From NCBI RefSeq assembly GCF_000715075.1, contig NC_134097.1:128710997-128774996 (forward strand): a DNA stretch of 64,000 nt, in the 5' to 3' direction. Each line of letters opens with the position of its first letter. The first letter of the stretch is position 1. The position numbers and the translations under genes were made by a program. The notes beneath the pieces are model-generated. The model saw only the letters and a program-made list of their open reading frames with translations. It did not search any database and was not told the origin of the DNA. The stretch comes from Nicotiana tabacum. Lineage: Eukaryota; Streptophyta; Magnoliopsida; Solanales; Solanaceae. Positions 17,501-28,688 of this stretch are shown piece after piece.

Positions 17501-20186
17501 GATGACTAGTGTGATGGCATCACTGAAGTTTTGTTGTTCTCTTTGTCTCCTTGTAGGATGAAACAGGCGTCTATAAAAATCTATTACAGGAGATAGCGCA
17601 AAGAGTCGGAGCTCCTTTGCCTCAGTACACAACATATAGGTCGGGACTTGGGCACCAACCCGTTTTTACAGGAACAGTAGAATTGGCTGGAATCACATTT
17701 ACTGGTGAACCCGCAAAGAACAAAAAGCAAGCTGAGAAGAATGCTGCCCTCGCAGCTTGGTCATCTTTGAAACAATGTAAGTCTCCCACTCAATTAAGAA
17801 AAATATTATACTTTGAGTAATTAGGCATAGTTCTATAGTTGATATTTTCCTGCATGTGCTGCTCGTGGTCAGTGTAAGAGTGCACCAAACTGGTATGAGT
17901 TACTAGTGTCCAGTAGTGTGGTAGTAGGTTCATATGTGCTCCTCCTTATTCTTGTTTTTCAGAAATATTTGTCTTTCCTGTGCTCCTTATAAGTATCAGA
18001 GATTCGAGGGGAAGGAGCTTCATACGTGTCACTGCTAATTTATAGATTAAAATGCTTCAGTATCAATTCTCCTTTGTCGTTTGGAGGTTTAGCCACTACA
18101 ATATTTGGCAGAGAACATTGGAATGATGAAGAAAATGGACAACGGAAAGAAAGTACTTTAACGGTCAATCAGGCCTGGGATAGGATAGCTAATATGCATA
18201 ATACATAAACAGGCCTTCAAACTTGGCTTAGCTGGCAATTATGCCCTCCAACTTTGGGGGTACACAAGTAGACACCTCAACTTGTATGGAGTTAAACAAG
18301 TAAACACAAATGCTGACGCGGCACTGACGCGGCACATAAATTTTGGAGGTGTCTAGATGATTATTTTATAAGTTGGAGTGTTCAACTAACAAAGTGGAGA
18401 CAAGTTGAGATGCCTACTTGTGCACACTCAAAGTAGGAGAGCATATTTGCCGGCTGAGGCCAAGTTTGAGGGTCTGTTTATGTATTATGCGTGGCTAATA
18501 AGATAAATTCAAAATTTGAAAGAATTTCGTATCAATTGCCTTAGTGTCCAACATGAAGTTTGCTAATGTTAGGCGTTAGAATGCATGAATTCTCCCATTT
18601 AAAGCTACAACAAGGTTGCCTTTTCCTTGTAGCTCATACAGTCATCTTATTATTGGTTAGTATTCAGTTGGCATATACTCTTGCTTTTAAAAATTTTCTC
18701 CCAACTCCCCACGGAAAACTCAAAATATTGTAAAACTTGTTCATTCAGATTTCCAGTTGAAAATTTAAACAAGAATTTGGAAAAAATTGATGTAGCAAAA
18801 AGAGTCATTATGAAGAAGGCAACAAGTTCATTTCCTGTTTTTCGGCCTATCCTTTCTGTTTACTTCTTGCCGGCCAAAAGATACCCAACTTCCCTTCTCT
18901 CTTTTTCTACAGATTTAGCATAAGACTTGATTAAAATATGACATTGAAATAGCATCATCAGACTAACAGCTGATAGTTTTGCATCTACAACTTATTGCTA
19001 AAAGCTCATATTTCATGCTACTTTCATATCGATTAACTTGTGCTATTCATGATAACTGTGAGAGGATGGTGTTAAGACGGACTAAAACGCTTAAGCTAAT
19101 TGATGAAAATAAACATTTCTCACCGGGCTGACCAATTTTACTGGGCTAACCAAATAATTAAAAGCAAGATCTGTACAGCCTGCCCTGTTTGGTTTATTCA
19201 AGAAACATATTTTGGTTTCTGTAAATCAGACAAATTCTTTTTGGGATTTTGGTTTCCCGAAATAATGCAAAAGGTTCTTGAAAAATTTATGCATAAACTA
19301 ATTAAAACACAACTTCTACCCATTATTTTGTGTTGACTTCTGATGTTTTGCTATTGAGATAAATTTCCTTTTGCTCCTCATTATGCGGCTGCTATCATTA
19401 ATATAGGTCGTTGTTTCTTTCTAAAAATTAAACTGGATTAATTTTACAGTGGCACAACAAGATGCAAGTTCATCGTCTGAATCAGAGAACAATGATGAGC
19501 AGGAACAGATCAGAATAGCAAGGGCTTTAATAAACTATCGTTTGAAGGAAAAGTTAGAAATGGCCAAATTCGGCAATGTCTCAATACCATTCCAGAAGAA
19601 GTTTCCAATTCCAACTCCTCGACCATCTAGTCCACAACGTCCTGCAGCTACTACATCCAAACTCCTCCCCTTAATCTGCCCAAAAACAGTTACTCGTTAC
19701 AGATCATCATCCTCCACGACAATAAATGACAGCAATTCCTCATTTTCACAGCCTATGCCACAATCACAGGCTTCATCATCAGAAGGCCGCGCAGCTCCAT
19801 ATATGCCAGTTAGACCATATAGGACACCTTACCGTGGTATTGCTCCACCTGTTACAATAAGAACAGCAGTGCCAGTTTTCTCTGCTCCGCCTCGTCCACA
19901 ACCTACTGGATGTACGCCTCAAATGATGCAAGCCCGACCTGTTCGAGTTGCACCACCTGTCTGTGTTAGGCAGGCTATCCCAGTATTTTCTGCTCCACCA
20001 GCCAAAAAGGAAACCGTGGCACATGCTACAACGCCAAGTAAGCCATTAGCTCAGCCCGAGGAAACTGAGGCACGAGCTACTATGCCAAGCAAGCCGTTAG
20101 CTCAGCCCGAGGAAACTGAGGACAATTCTGGCACTGAGGTTGATGAATCAACGGCAATGAAGTGCTTGGAGGAGCTCAGTTTATGA
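14344..20186 (+). CDS. DRB2: Double-stranded RNA-binding protein, DRB2-like (three exons)
   Basis: Join 14344-14589, 17557-17776, 19450-20186: 1203 nt, 400 residues. Introns are GT-AG; the first is phase 0, the second phase 1. dsRBM1 is residues 1-70 (MYKNQLQELAQRSCFNLPSY; CTTLRQAEHAAAEVALNAL). dsRBM2 is residues about 87-155 (YKNLLQEIAQRVGAPLPQYT; KNKKQAEKNAALAAWSSLKQ). Both keep the helix-2 lysines or equivalent surface. Residues 156-400 are a low-complexity Pro/Ser-rich tail with APPVTIRTAVPVFSAPP and a second similar copy, diagnostic of the plant DRB2/3/5 group and closest to DRB2. DRB2 proteins bind dsRNA and modulate Dicer-like/DRB1-DRB4 small-RNA production and target repression, in nucleus and cytoplasm. 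Arabidopsis DRB2 is about 430 residues, so length fits. No frame damage is seen. A DRB3 or DRB5 assignment is less likely. Confidence 0.93.
14979..15142. mobile_element. Degenerate MITE with gGCGGAGCCAG-type ends
   Basis: The left end 'ggggagtcagaatttttaa' and the right end 'gagtggttccgccacttg' resemble the TIRs of a common Solanaceae MITE ending 'gtggctccgccac'. The flanking duplication is not clear. Confidence 0.45.
16459..16760. mobile_element. MITE-like foldback in intron 1
   Basis: 'gtttggttttcag' at 16459 faces 'ctgtaaaccaaacggccc' ending at 16760, an imperfect terminal inverted repeat. Both sides are flanked by 'tacaat', possibly the target duplication. The interior has repeated 'tattattattcrcc' words. 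Confidence 0.45.
17141..17316. mobile_element. hAT-type MITE with perfect 8-bp target duplication
   Basis: 176 bp. The left end is CAGAGGCGGAGCTAG and the right end is CTAGCTCCGCCCCTG, inverted repeats with one mismatch. It is bounded by the direct repeat GGCATAAC at 17133-17140 and 17317-17324. The 8-bp duplication and CAG-type ends indicate hAT. It sits 240 bp before exon 2. Confidence 0.9.
17557..17776 (+). CDS. DRB2: DRB2-like exon 2
   Basis: 220 nt starting DETGVYKNLLQEIAQ and ending ...WSSLKQ plus one base. It encodes dsRBM2 entire. Acceptor TTGTAG|GAT, donor CAAT|GTAAGT. The second-helix motif KNKKQAEKNAA is intact. Confidence 0.93.
17777..19449 (+). other. DRB2-like intron 2 (1673 nt)
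   Basis: GTAAGT...TTACAG. It contains the 300-bp foldback element at 18194-18493; the rest is AT-rich without coding signal. Confidence 0.8.
18194..18493. mobile_element. 300-bp foldback MITE with arms of about 100 bp in DRB2 intron 2
   Basis: The left arm (gcataatacataaacaggcc...cttggc...ctcaacttgtatggag) is the inverted copy of the right arm ending at 18493. Similarity continues for about 100 bp each side at roughly 80 percent by eye. 'gctaat' flanks both ends (18188-18193, 18494-18499). Transcribed, it would fold into one long hairpin. Confidence 0.8.
19450..20186 (+). CDS. DRB2: DRB2-like exon 3
   Basis: 737 nt. The junction base plus TG restores Leu, giving KQ-L-AQQDASSSSES, which matches the family. 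It encodes the C-terminal tail with IARALINYRLKEKLEMAK, PFQKKFPIPTPRPSSPQRP, KLLPLICPK and two PVFSAPP motifs, ending TGA at 20184-20186. Confidence 0.92.
20019..20120 (+). repeat. 51-bp in-frame tandem duplication in DRB2 exon 3
   Basis: Two 51-bp units (20019-20069 and 20070-20120) encode two nearly identical 17-residue copies of AT(T/M)PSKPLAQPEETE. The duplication is in frame and lies in the disordered C-terminus. Confidence 0.9.
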
Positions 20187-20580
20187 CAGTGGCTTGGTCC
20201 TTTGAGTCTACCAATACCTATGTCAAACATTTTTGTGTCTACTTTTAATGCTTGGTGGTTTAACAGTCAATGGAAATGAAATGCTTCAAAGAATGATAGT
20301 TACCGGGACATAGTTAAATCTATTTATATCTGTGTTAACATTTCTGTATCTACTTCCATTTTCTTTTGTTTGATCCCCTTCCCTATTTTCAGTGTCCATT
20401 TTCTGTGTTGTGCATGTTGATGCAGCTAATCTTAGTTTCCGTTATTCTTCTGGGAATGGATTCTGAACAATATTCTGAAACTTTGGGCTAGCTGCTATGC
20501 TTATGACCATCATATGTTTCAGATCCTGGAATATATTTTTTGGTAATTAAAAGAATTTTATTTACCAACTGAGATATGTA
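20187..20580 (+). other. DRB2-like 3' UTR and downstream sequence
   Basis: T-rich sequence with no gene. The poly(A) site is not determinable. The tract ends at the SINE target duplication. Confidence 0.5.
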
Positions 20581-20765
20581 TAAAAAAGGGCAGCCCGGTG
20601 CATTATGCTCCCGCTATGCGCGGGTTCCGAGAAAAGGCCGGACCACAAGGGTGTATTGTACGCAGCCTTACCTTGCATTTCTGCAAGAGGCTGTTTCCAC
20701 GGCTTGAACCCGTGACCTTCTGGTCACATGACATCAACTTTACCAGTTACGCTAAGGCTCCCCTT
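20581..20765 (-). mobile_element. Au-like SINE
   Basis: On the minus strand it begins GAAGGGGAGCCTTAGCGTAA (A box region), has B box GGTTCAAGCCG, then GTAAGGCTGCGTACAATACA, CTTGTGGTCCGGCC, GCGCATAGCGGGAG and CACCGGGCTGCCCTTTTTT. This is the layout of the Au-type tRNA-derived SINEs of flowering plants. A 15-bp target duplication with one mismatch flanks it: caactgagatatgta (20566-20580) and caactgaaatatgta (20766-20780). Confidence 0.88.
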
Positions 20766-21172
20766 CAACTGAAATATGTACCCAAAAAAAAAAAACTGAT
20801 CCTAGAGTATTACTTACATAGGAGTCAAATAGGTCGGAAAGAAAGAGCATGTAATATATGAAGCTGGAGCACATATTAACTTGTATAATACTCTGTCCAT
20901 TTCAAAAAACAGAGTACACGCCCTAGTAATTCAAAGATTAGCTTTAGTCTAATCCAACGTCAAATTTTAAGCTTAATCAAGACATTGCTAGTCACACTGT
21001 AGAAGTTGGATTTTAATAACATATGCTGGCCACAATCAATGGTAGTCCTCCGTCAACCAAGACATTTTGAGAATACCTTCCCCTTCTCACCTCCCAAGTG
21101 TAGTAAGAGAGACAAGCTTGTTGACAAAGCACGAGACTTACTTAAAGACCGATGCACAAAGCTCCTGCTATG

Positions 21173-21310
21173 GACCGTTCAAACTACATTAGATTTATTA
21201 TGCGCAGTCTTACCTTGGATTTATGCAAAAGGTTATTTTCCATGATTTGAATCCATGACCTTTGGTCACATGACAACAGCTCTTATACTATTGCGCCAAA
21301 TCACCCCTTC
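21173..21310 (-). mobile_element. Decayed Au-like SINE fragment
   Basis: It keeps 'gcgcagtcttaccttggatt', 'tgatttgaatccatgacctt', 'ggtcacatgacaacagctct' and 'ccaaatcaccccttc' in the same order as the intact SINE 400 bp upstream, with many substitutions. Confidence 0.75.
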
Positions 21311-21360
21311 AGCACGAGACTTGAAGTAAGAAGCAATGCACAAAGATCGTACACTGTGGA

Positions 21361-21492
21361 CATAGGCGGATCCAGAATTTGAATTTTATGGGTTCAAATT
21401 CGAAACTCTACCACTTTGCGTTTAATTTACTGCGTTCAGAATCTATTTTTGCAGTTATTTAACCCGTAACTTCTTCATTAGCTTCGCCCCTG
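21361..21492. mobile_element. Short hAT-type MITE
   Basis: 132 bp. Left end CATAGGCGGATCCAG; right end GCTTCGCCCCTG. It is flanked by actgtgga (21353-21360) and actatgga (21493-21500), 7 of 8 matching. The ends resemble the DRB2 intron-1 MITE. Confidence 0.65.
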
Positions 21493-21514
21493 ACTATGGA
21501 CGGGGTCAAACTAC

Positions 21515-21600
21515 ATTAGATCTTTATACATAATTTTACCTTCCATTTCTGCAAAATATTTGCGACAACTCTTACCATTGTGCCAAACCTCCCCTTCAAT
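21515..21600 (-). mobile_element. Second decayed Au-like SINE fragment
   Basis: 'cataattttaccttccattt', 'ctgcaaaatatttgcga' and 'aacctccccttcaa' keep the SINE order. The piece is shorter and more decayed than the one at 21173. Confidence 0.5.
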
Positions 21601-23356
21601 ACTAGAATTAAGGAGAGTTAGATTCAATTCCGAGCTCAAAAACTTCAATTAATTCCATTCACTAACTACGTTACCAACAATCACTGCACAACCACATTGC
21701 TGTCTCGTCTAACTAGTATAAGATTACAAAACCAAGCATTCAAATGAATTAGATCTTGATAAAACAAATCAAAGAGAAAGGAAGTCATAAATTTTTGTAC
21801 CTACTTAGTCGAATAAGCATGAAACAACACTCTTTAAATCAAATGTGACTAGTCTAAATCTTCTAACACAAACCAAGAAAGATTGTACAGTACATTATGG
21901 TTCACTAGTAATAAATTCTTGCTCTTAAATTCAAACAGAAGCAAAGTATGGACCCCTAGAAATTTCACGTTCTCAACTGTTTCAGCAAAACTTATGTACA
22001 AGTCAGTTTCTTTTTTGTCATTACTACAATAGTAGGGGAAACATTAAAATTTGGACCATTTCTATGATTGAGCCATGAGAATACTCGATTGGTAATTTAT
22101 CCTTGCTCTTCATTTATTGTGTATATGAAACTACTTTTCTCTTTGATTTTTTATCCCTTTGCTATCTATGGAGTAACAAGCAGAAATTCAACTTTCTTTA
22201 ATTGTATTTGGACCCAGTTAGATATATTGAATAAGATATGCTAGCATTCTATAGTTAAAGGTATATATGTTTGAAAAGGTGTGTGAAAGTTTAGAGGGCG
22301 AACGGATAATTTTAGGGGTATTATCACTTTTAGCTCGTGCCAAAAATTATTTATGTTCGATAGCCGAAAAAATGTATAAAATTTGTATATAACATACAAA
22401 ATGTATATATATAAAATATAAAAAAAATTGACTATTATTTGAGAGTGGCTATAGAGTATCTTTTTTCCTTAATTTTTACGGATATTCATCCAACTAAAGT
22501 GAAGCAAAGTCGTAAAACAAAATTTTATAGCAAAAAGTATATCAACACTGTTTTTTTGCATGACAGAATAGAGTTAGAAATTAATTATAATATAGAAGGT
22601 TCGCTCGGTTAATTTATGGCATCAAGTGCCGGTCACGACTTATTCTATATATTTCTTAAATGTATTTAGAAGATTAACGGGAACTTCAAATAGAGTTGCA
22701 TTCAGTTGATTTGATGGCAAAAATTGATGAAATGTTTTTCATCAAAATTGGTTATTAAGTAACTATTTTGAAAACTCTGATAGAAGGTCATATGATATAT
22801 TCTCAACGTTCTCTTGCACGTGTAACTGAATTTATGGTTTACATGGATTTAATTCTTTTTAGTGTTTTTAGAGAGTGTTGACAAGTGAACCTAAAATAGA
22901 GAGATTGCAAGTTGAAGAATGATTGTTGAGCAGAGAAAAGGAGAATAGGTTCAACAAGTTGAAGAGTGAGCTTCAAGTAGAAATAAAAAAATAAACTCGA
23001 TAAGCCAATGAGTGGGTATTGAGTAAAAAAAAGAAGTGTTTTGCCATTATTTTCTTACCATATTTAGTTGATCTTTCTCTTAAAGAAATGACAATATATA
23101 GCATAATTGGTTTTCTTTTCCTAAAAAAAAATTATAAATCTCCCATATCAATTTGCCTAGTTCTTTTTATTGTAGGAAAAATATTTTAGATTTCTATAAA
23201 TTGATGATCATTCTTTCTTATTTAGTAGCATTCACAATGTAGCCTAAAGGGTTTGAGAGTCTTATTTAGGGCGGGGAGTTTTTGAGACAAGTGTCATCAT
23301 GTCACTTGTGTGTCTCTTTATGAGGTTATTTTCTCAATATTTTATACTTTTTTATA
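21601..23356. other. Gene-free AT-rich spacer
   Basis: I see no coding frame, TIR pair or LTR end here. A run of simple phrases such as 'caagttgaagartgagyttsaa' occurs near 22905-22975. Nothing else recognisable. Confidence 0.5.
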
Positions 23357-25782
23357 GAGTTAATACCCTAAAACCCGCCAAAACTATATAACTTTTGTCA
23401 GTTGCCTACCTAAACTATCGTATGTCCCCAAAAATTCCCTGAATTATATCCCCGTTCATAATAAAAAAAAACCTCGTCGCTGTTTACTGGTGCGTGTAAT
23501 ACACTCTCCAACTTATTTTTAAAATCTATCACATGACAATCTACATGGATATTTGTTTCGTTTAATCTAAAAAACGGACTTAATTAAGAATTTTAATACT
23601 CTTTATTATATCATTGTAAAAAATTACATGGTAAAAATAAAAAAGGGGCTAGGTATGAAACTAGTGGGTCAATTGTAAAAACCTCATTTTCTCTTTGTTC
23701 TCATCGAAGTCTTTGCCCTCATCGGAGAATGGCTGCACTAATCTCTCTGTAGCGTGATTTTCTCCATTAATCTTCGTTCTAACACTGATTGCTTTGTCTA
23801 TTTTTGCTTATGTTCGAAAATTGGGGTAAAAATTAGGATTTCTTCTCCTAAATCGATATAGAAGACTAGGGTTTGACAAACCTAAGTTCTCAAGATTTTT
23901 TAAAGAAGATACCTAAATTGTTAAAGACGATAGCTATGATGGATTATAATAAGCAGCGGAAGCAATCCCAGTATCAAAATCACATGTAATCTAGACAACT
24001 AGTATATACAGGGTTTCACGGGTTACCTCTTGAAGCGTGAACATATCTCTTCTATCACGTGAGCCTTCAGTTCCATAACTTCTCAATGAAACCTCCATCA
24101 CCCGCACAATCGTGATCCTCGAACGTTCCACGGTCTTCTACTGTGCTACCCAAATAATGCCGGAAATAGAAATTTCGTATGAGCGAAATTTCTAGGAAAA
24201 CTTGGCTGAAAATTTCAGCCACCATGTACTCCCGCTTCTAGGTGGAAAAGATTATGTATTTATAGCACAAGTTTTAAGGGTTAAGACCCTTTTCCAAAAC
24301 CTGTTGGGTTTTCTTTTCCACCAGAAAAATGATTCCTTTATTTCCTATTATTTAGGCACAATAGGGACCACCGAATTTAATTAACAATGCTTCAATTATG
24401 GAATTAATTTCTAATTTTCGAAATTAATATCTACCATAATTAATTACGAATTATTCCACTAAAAATCCGTAATTGCACTCCTTATCCAATTTCGAAATTC
24501 ATCCATTAAATCTTATTTAACTCCCCATATTAAGATTCAGATACTAATCAAGTAAATTAAATTACTGACGATTTAGTTTATTGATTATTTCCTTTAGACA
24601 TTCGCTTAACTTATTTCATGTGTCGGATACAAAATCCACTGGCCGAATTTACACATGAAACTTATAAGCTTTCATAAAGGTATATCATCAATCTCTAAAC
24701 CGAGACATGGATTCCATCAACTAGCTATTACTTCACCAATGTACATTATTATTATCCAATTTACTAGGCATGTTGACCCACAAAAGAATCTCGCCTTTTA
24801 ATAAATCAAAACAATAATAATATACACAACTAATAATAATTATATCAAGATTAAGAGTATAAGTACATTTAATGGCTAGAGAGTTTATTTTATTAAATCA
24901 GTATAAAATACTTATCTCTACCTGGTCCGTTCAATACATACAAAATGTATTAGCACAAGAATTTGGAATTAAACCATTCTCATAATCAAGATAAATTATA
25001 TTTAATCTTGTGCTACAATCATTCCTGATGGTTTGTCCAATTCCATCATTAGATTGTGAACTCAAACTTTATACTTATAAGAACCGATGATTTAATCTTC
25101 CGTATATAAGCTAAACTCTATACACTAAATCATCTACTATATAAGCAAAAGACACAGACTAATATATGATCTATTTAAAACTTTATTAAAATTGAATAAA
25201 CAATTATTTCGTAATAAATACTATATCTAAATCAAACTCATTGTTAATAGCATATATCCCAACAAGCTACACATAGGTTCTATTTCTTTATTCTCTAATT
25301 TCTTGAAAGGCATTAAATTTCATGCTCTACAAATACTTGAAAGGGTATTCCCTCTTTCAAATAAATTTAGGTAAGAAATGAATGATGCATAAAACGAGAA
25401 AGAGAAAAAATAAAGTCATAAATAATAAGAGAGAGAATTTCAGATGGATTCAGATGAAAAAATGGAGAAAAAGGTAAAAAATTAGGAAGGACGGTGAAAT
25501 ATAAAGAAAGAAGGAGAAATAAAAAGAAATATAATTTATAAGAAAGGGGGAGGGGGGCTAATTAGGTGTTAGACACTGCCAGGTGGGCCATTTTAATGGC
25601 CTTTTTTTTAAATATCTTTCACGCGCTTTTGGGCTATTTGTTACACACCTTATGCCAAGAAAGTGACGAGGGGGTTTTATATGAAGGGAGATATAGTTCA
25701 AGGGGTTTTCGGGGACAGGCGATAGTTTAGCTAGGCAATTGACAAAGATTGTATAGGTTAGGCGGGTTTTAGGGTATTAACT
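23357..25782. mobile_element. Long-TIR foldback element (MULE-like, non-autonomous)
   Basis: The left arm from 23357 (GAGTTAATACCCTAAAACCC) and the inverse of the right arm ending at 25782 (AGTTAATACCCTAAAACCC) match for about 150 bp. Shared inner words are TTTGTCARTTGCCTA, AACTATCG and TGTCCCC. The 9-bp direct repeat TTTTTTATA flanks it (23348-23356, 25783-25791); it is low in complexity, so the Mutator-like assignment is tentative. There is no transposase. About 1.1 kb remains once the inserted solo LTR is removed. Confidence 0.75.
23937..25264 (-). mobile_element. Solo LTR, probably Ty1/copia, nested in the foldback element
   Basis: 1328 bp. On the minus strand it starts TGTTGGGATATATGC and ends ATCA. 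Perfect 5-bp duplication AGCTA at 23932-23936 and 25265-25269. TG...CA ends, no internal PBS, gag or polypurine tract: an LTR left by recombination between two LTRs. The start sequence is of the kind seen in plant copia LTRs. Confidence 0.88.
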
Positions 25783-28688
25783 TTTTTTATATAGTGAATA
25801 GCTCATCTCCGCGTATAGATGTAGGACAATTGATCGAACCATATTAAATATTTATATCTCTTTTTGTATATTTTTTTTATGTCTAATTTATTGACGTTGA
25901 AAATATATTTTATTAGCTTTCGCATAACATCTCATTATTTCGATTCTACCAACAAGATGGCTCAGTGGGTTGAACAGAGAGAGAAGAGTCTCAATTACAC
26001 GGACAGTTTCTAAAGTGATAGTGAAAAGGGGCTTGTCAAAGCTTACCTGTTACAACTCTAAATATCTAATGTAAATCCTGCAACAAATGGGGAATGTAAA
26101 TAGAGACGGATCTAGAATTTTTAAAACATGAATGTACCATTGAAAAAGTGAGAAAATGAATACTAAGCGGGAATTGATCCGTTCCTTTGGATAAATAACT
26201 AAGCATTCAATCAAATACACCGTTCAACATTTTTGAAGCATAGAAATCAACATATAACATTAGATCAATATTACGAAATATATACATAAAATATCTAGTT
26301 TAGTCAGTCCTAAATGTAAACATTCCCCCTTGTTTAACGCTTAGTGGGAATGATGTTAAAGAAAATAGGAGTAGACAAGGGTAAAAGAGAGAGTAAAAGA
26401 AGAAAGTGCTATTGTTACTATAAAATAAGTGTGCTAAACAAGCAAAGGTAAGAAGAAAAAGAGAGCCGCATGTCATATCCATGTGTAAAATGGTCTTTGA
26501 TGTGGTGGGCCCAAAACTCCACTTCAACGACACCAAACCCAACTCACAATTCTAAAGAGGGCCCATTTTAGGCCCAGACAGGATGGGCCCACTTCAAAGG
26601 TAAGGAGTTTGATTGGACCATGAGTGGGGCCCATAAAGGATTAAGGAAGCACTGGATTTTATTCCTTCCCTATGAGAAAAAGGAATGGCTCTTGGCAAAA
26701 GTAAAGATGGGTACCCTCCACCCATTAGGAAATAGGAATTATAATATAAAAGAAAAGAAAAAAAAAAAAGGAAAAACCAAATTAGGGAAAAAGAAAAGAA
26801 AGGGGACAAAGTGGAAGAATGTTAATCCCATCAATCTATCTAAAGGCTTAGCTAATAAAGTTAAGATTGTCAAAAGAAAATGAAACAAAAATACAAAACC
26901 TTATTGTTTGACTTTGCCTTGCTCATCATACACCATTGATTGTACAACATAGAAATAGAACTCATATTGTCCCTATTATAGTCATAGTCAATCTTTGTAT
27001 ATGTCATGTCATTTTGGGGACATTCTCTCAACCAAATTTACATTTTATATGGTACATCTTTTTAACATGTTGCTTTGCATACAATCATTCTTCTTTGTTG
27101 AAATTCCGTCAATGTTTAGTCATTTCCTTTTTCTTCGTTTCTTAATCAATGTTGAGTAACTGTTTTGGGATCCGATTAAATTTGAATTCACGTCAGAAAG
27201 TTCTATAACCGCTATCTGACAAAGGAGATTTTATACTTGGGGCCCGAATCCGAAACCTCTTATTAAGATGAACGAGTGCTTATCACTCCACAACAATCCT
27301 TATTTAGTCATATCACCATTTAATAAAAGGAGAGACATAACATGTTGAATCTAATGACACAATGATACCAAAACTGCAATATACTTACAAACATGAAAGG
27401 ATTTTTGTCAAAATCTTAGATTCTTTTACTTTGAAATTTTGGAAATAATTGCACTTGGTTTTAATGTATTGAGGTGGAGCAGGAAACAACAGCAAATTTT
27501 CTTTAAACGGTGGAATTGAATTCAAGCTTTTACCCATTATTTCAATTTCAAAGAAAAGAAGAAGTTTCAATCATAGTATTTATAACTTTGTCAACTAATT
27601 TGTTGAATTCTCTGTCCTAGTCCCTCCGAAAATCAAATCAATAAAATAGGACGGCATGGACAAGAGCTGAAACTTTATGTAATATCTTTGTAATCGTAAT
27701 AATCTGATCATGGATTGGTCAAAGTATAAATGCTTCTCAAACACCTCTCCCCCACCCCCACCCCAACCGTACCCCACTCATTGGCAGTTCATATCCATCT
27801 TAATTTTTTTTCTTCTTACTGTTCGATATTCAAAACTCACTACTCTGATTAGTTCAAATTTATACCAGGAAATCTACTCATTGGCATAGTTACCTTTGGT
27901 GAAGGATTCAATTGAATTATCTTCATCAGAAAAATGCGCAAAAAAGGATACAAACAATTTATTCGGAATTCCATTAAAAAGTTGTTGGCTTCTCTATTTA
28001 CCAAAAGTTTTCGTTATAAAGCTTGAATTTAATACCTTTTATTAAGGATGGAGTAATCTCAACTGCTTTATCGTATTCTTGGTGATTTATCCTATTATAG
28101 TTTGAAAATCAAGAAGTAACATAAAAAAAGAAAAGAAGTTGGAATATATAGATAAGAGAAGTGAGACAACATGGGATGACAAACGCCAAAGGTAAAAGGA
28201 AACCCCTGCTTTAACGCTACTCTCTTAGACCGGCTCTGTACACAACCTTTGAACCATAAAAGGGGCTGCGTTTAATGTCAAGTGTATGTAATTTTAGCCG
28301 ACAAATTGGTTGGACTTGGTTCTTTAGAAAGTCTAAACAAAAAGTAATTTGGTTAAAGCTTCATTAAATCAAGACACTCACTTCTACGTATAAAATGTTG
28401 AATGTACGAATAAGAAAAAAAATAATTGCATATAAAGTATATGAATACGCAAAACTATTAGTGAATTTTTTTGAAAAAACCCACGTGAGCTTGATCTAAA
28501 ACGGCCACTGTTATATCAATATTAAAAGTATTTTTGAGCTGATTTAGCCCATCACAATAGTTAGAGAGAACGAGTATGAAAATAACAGAAATAATCTTAT
28601 GTTGCCCATGAACCCTGTAATTTTTGTCCAAACTCTGTATTTGTCTTATAAGATTATTGAATTATGCATAAATTATTAATTTAGAATC
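25783..28688. other. Gene-free spacer with a MITE fragment
   Basis: The stretch 26103-26301 ('agagacggatctagaatttt' to 'aaaatatctagttt') looks like a dispersed MITE relic with one TIR readable. The short ORFs near 26300-26880 are low-complexity Lys or Phe/Leu sequence and are not called. The rest holds nothing I recognise. Confidence 0.45.

Larger units (their letters stand above)
14590..17556 (+). other. DRB2-like intron 1 (2967 nt)
   Basis: GTAAGT...TTGTAG. AT-rich, with three MITE-like insertions (about 14979-15142, 16459-16760 and 17141-17316). I see no coding sequence; the 75-codon ORF at 16249 has no domain. Confidence 0.8.

Noticed and set aside
20881..21005. Stowaway-type MITE suggested by 'ctctgtccatttcaaaaa'
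   Set aside because: Only one end resembles a TIR; no inverted partner or TA duplication was found.
26594..26883. Overlapping ORFs on both strands near 26600-26880
   Set aside because: Low-complexity Lys-rich or Phe/Leu-rich translations of an A-rich tract; no domain.
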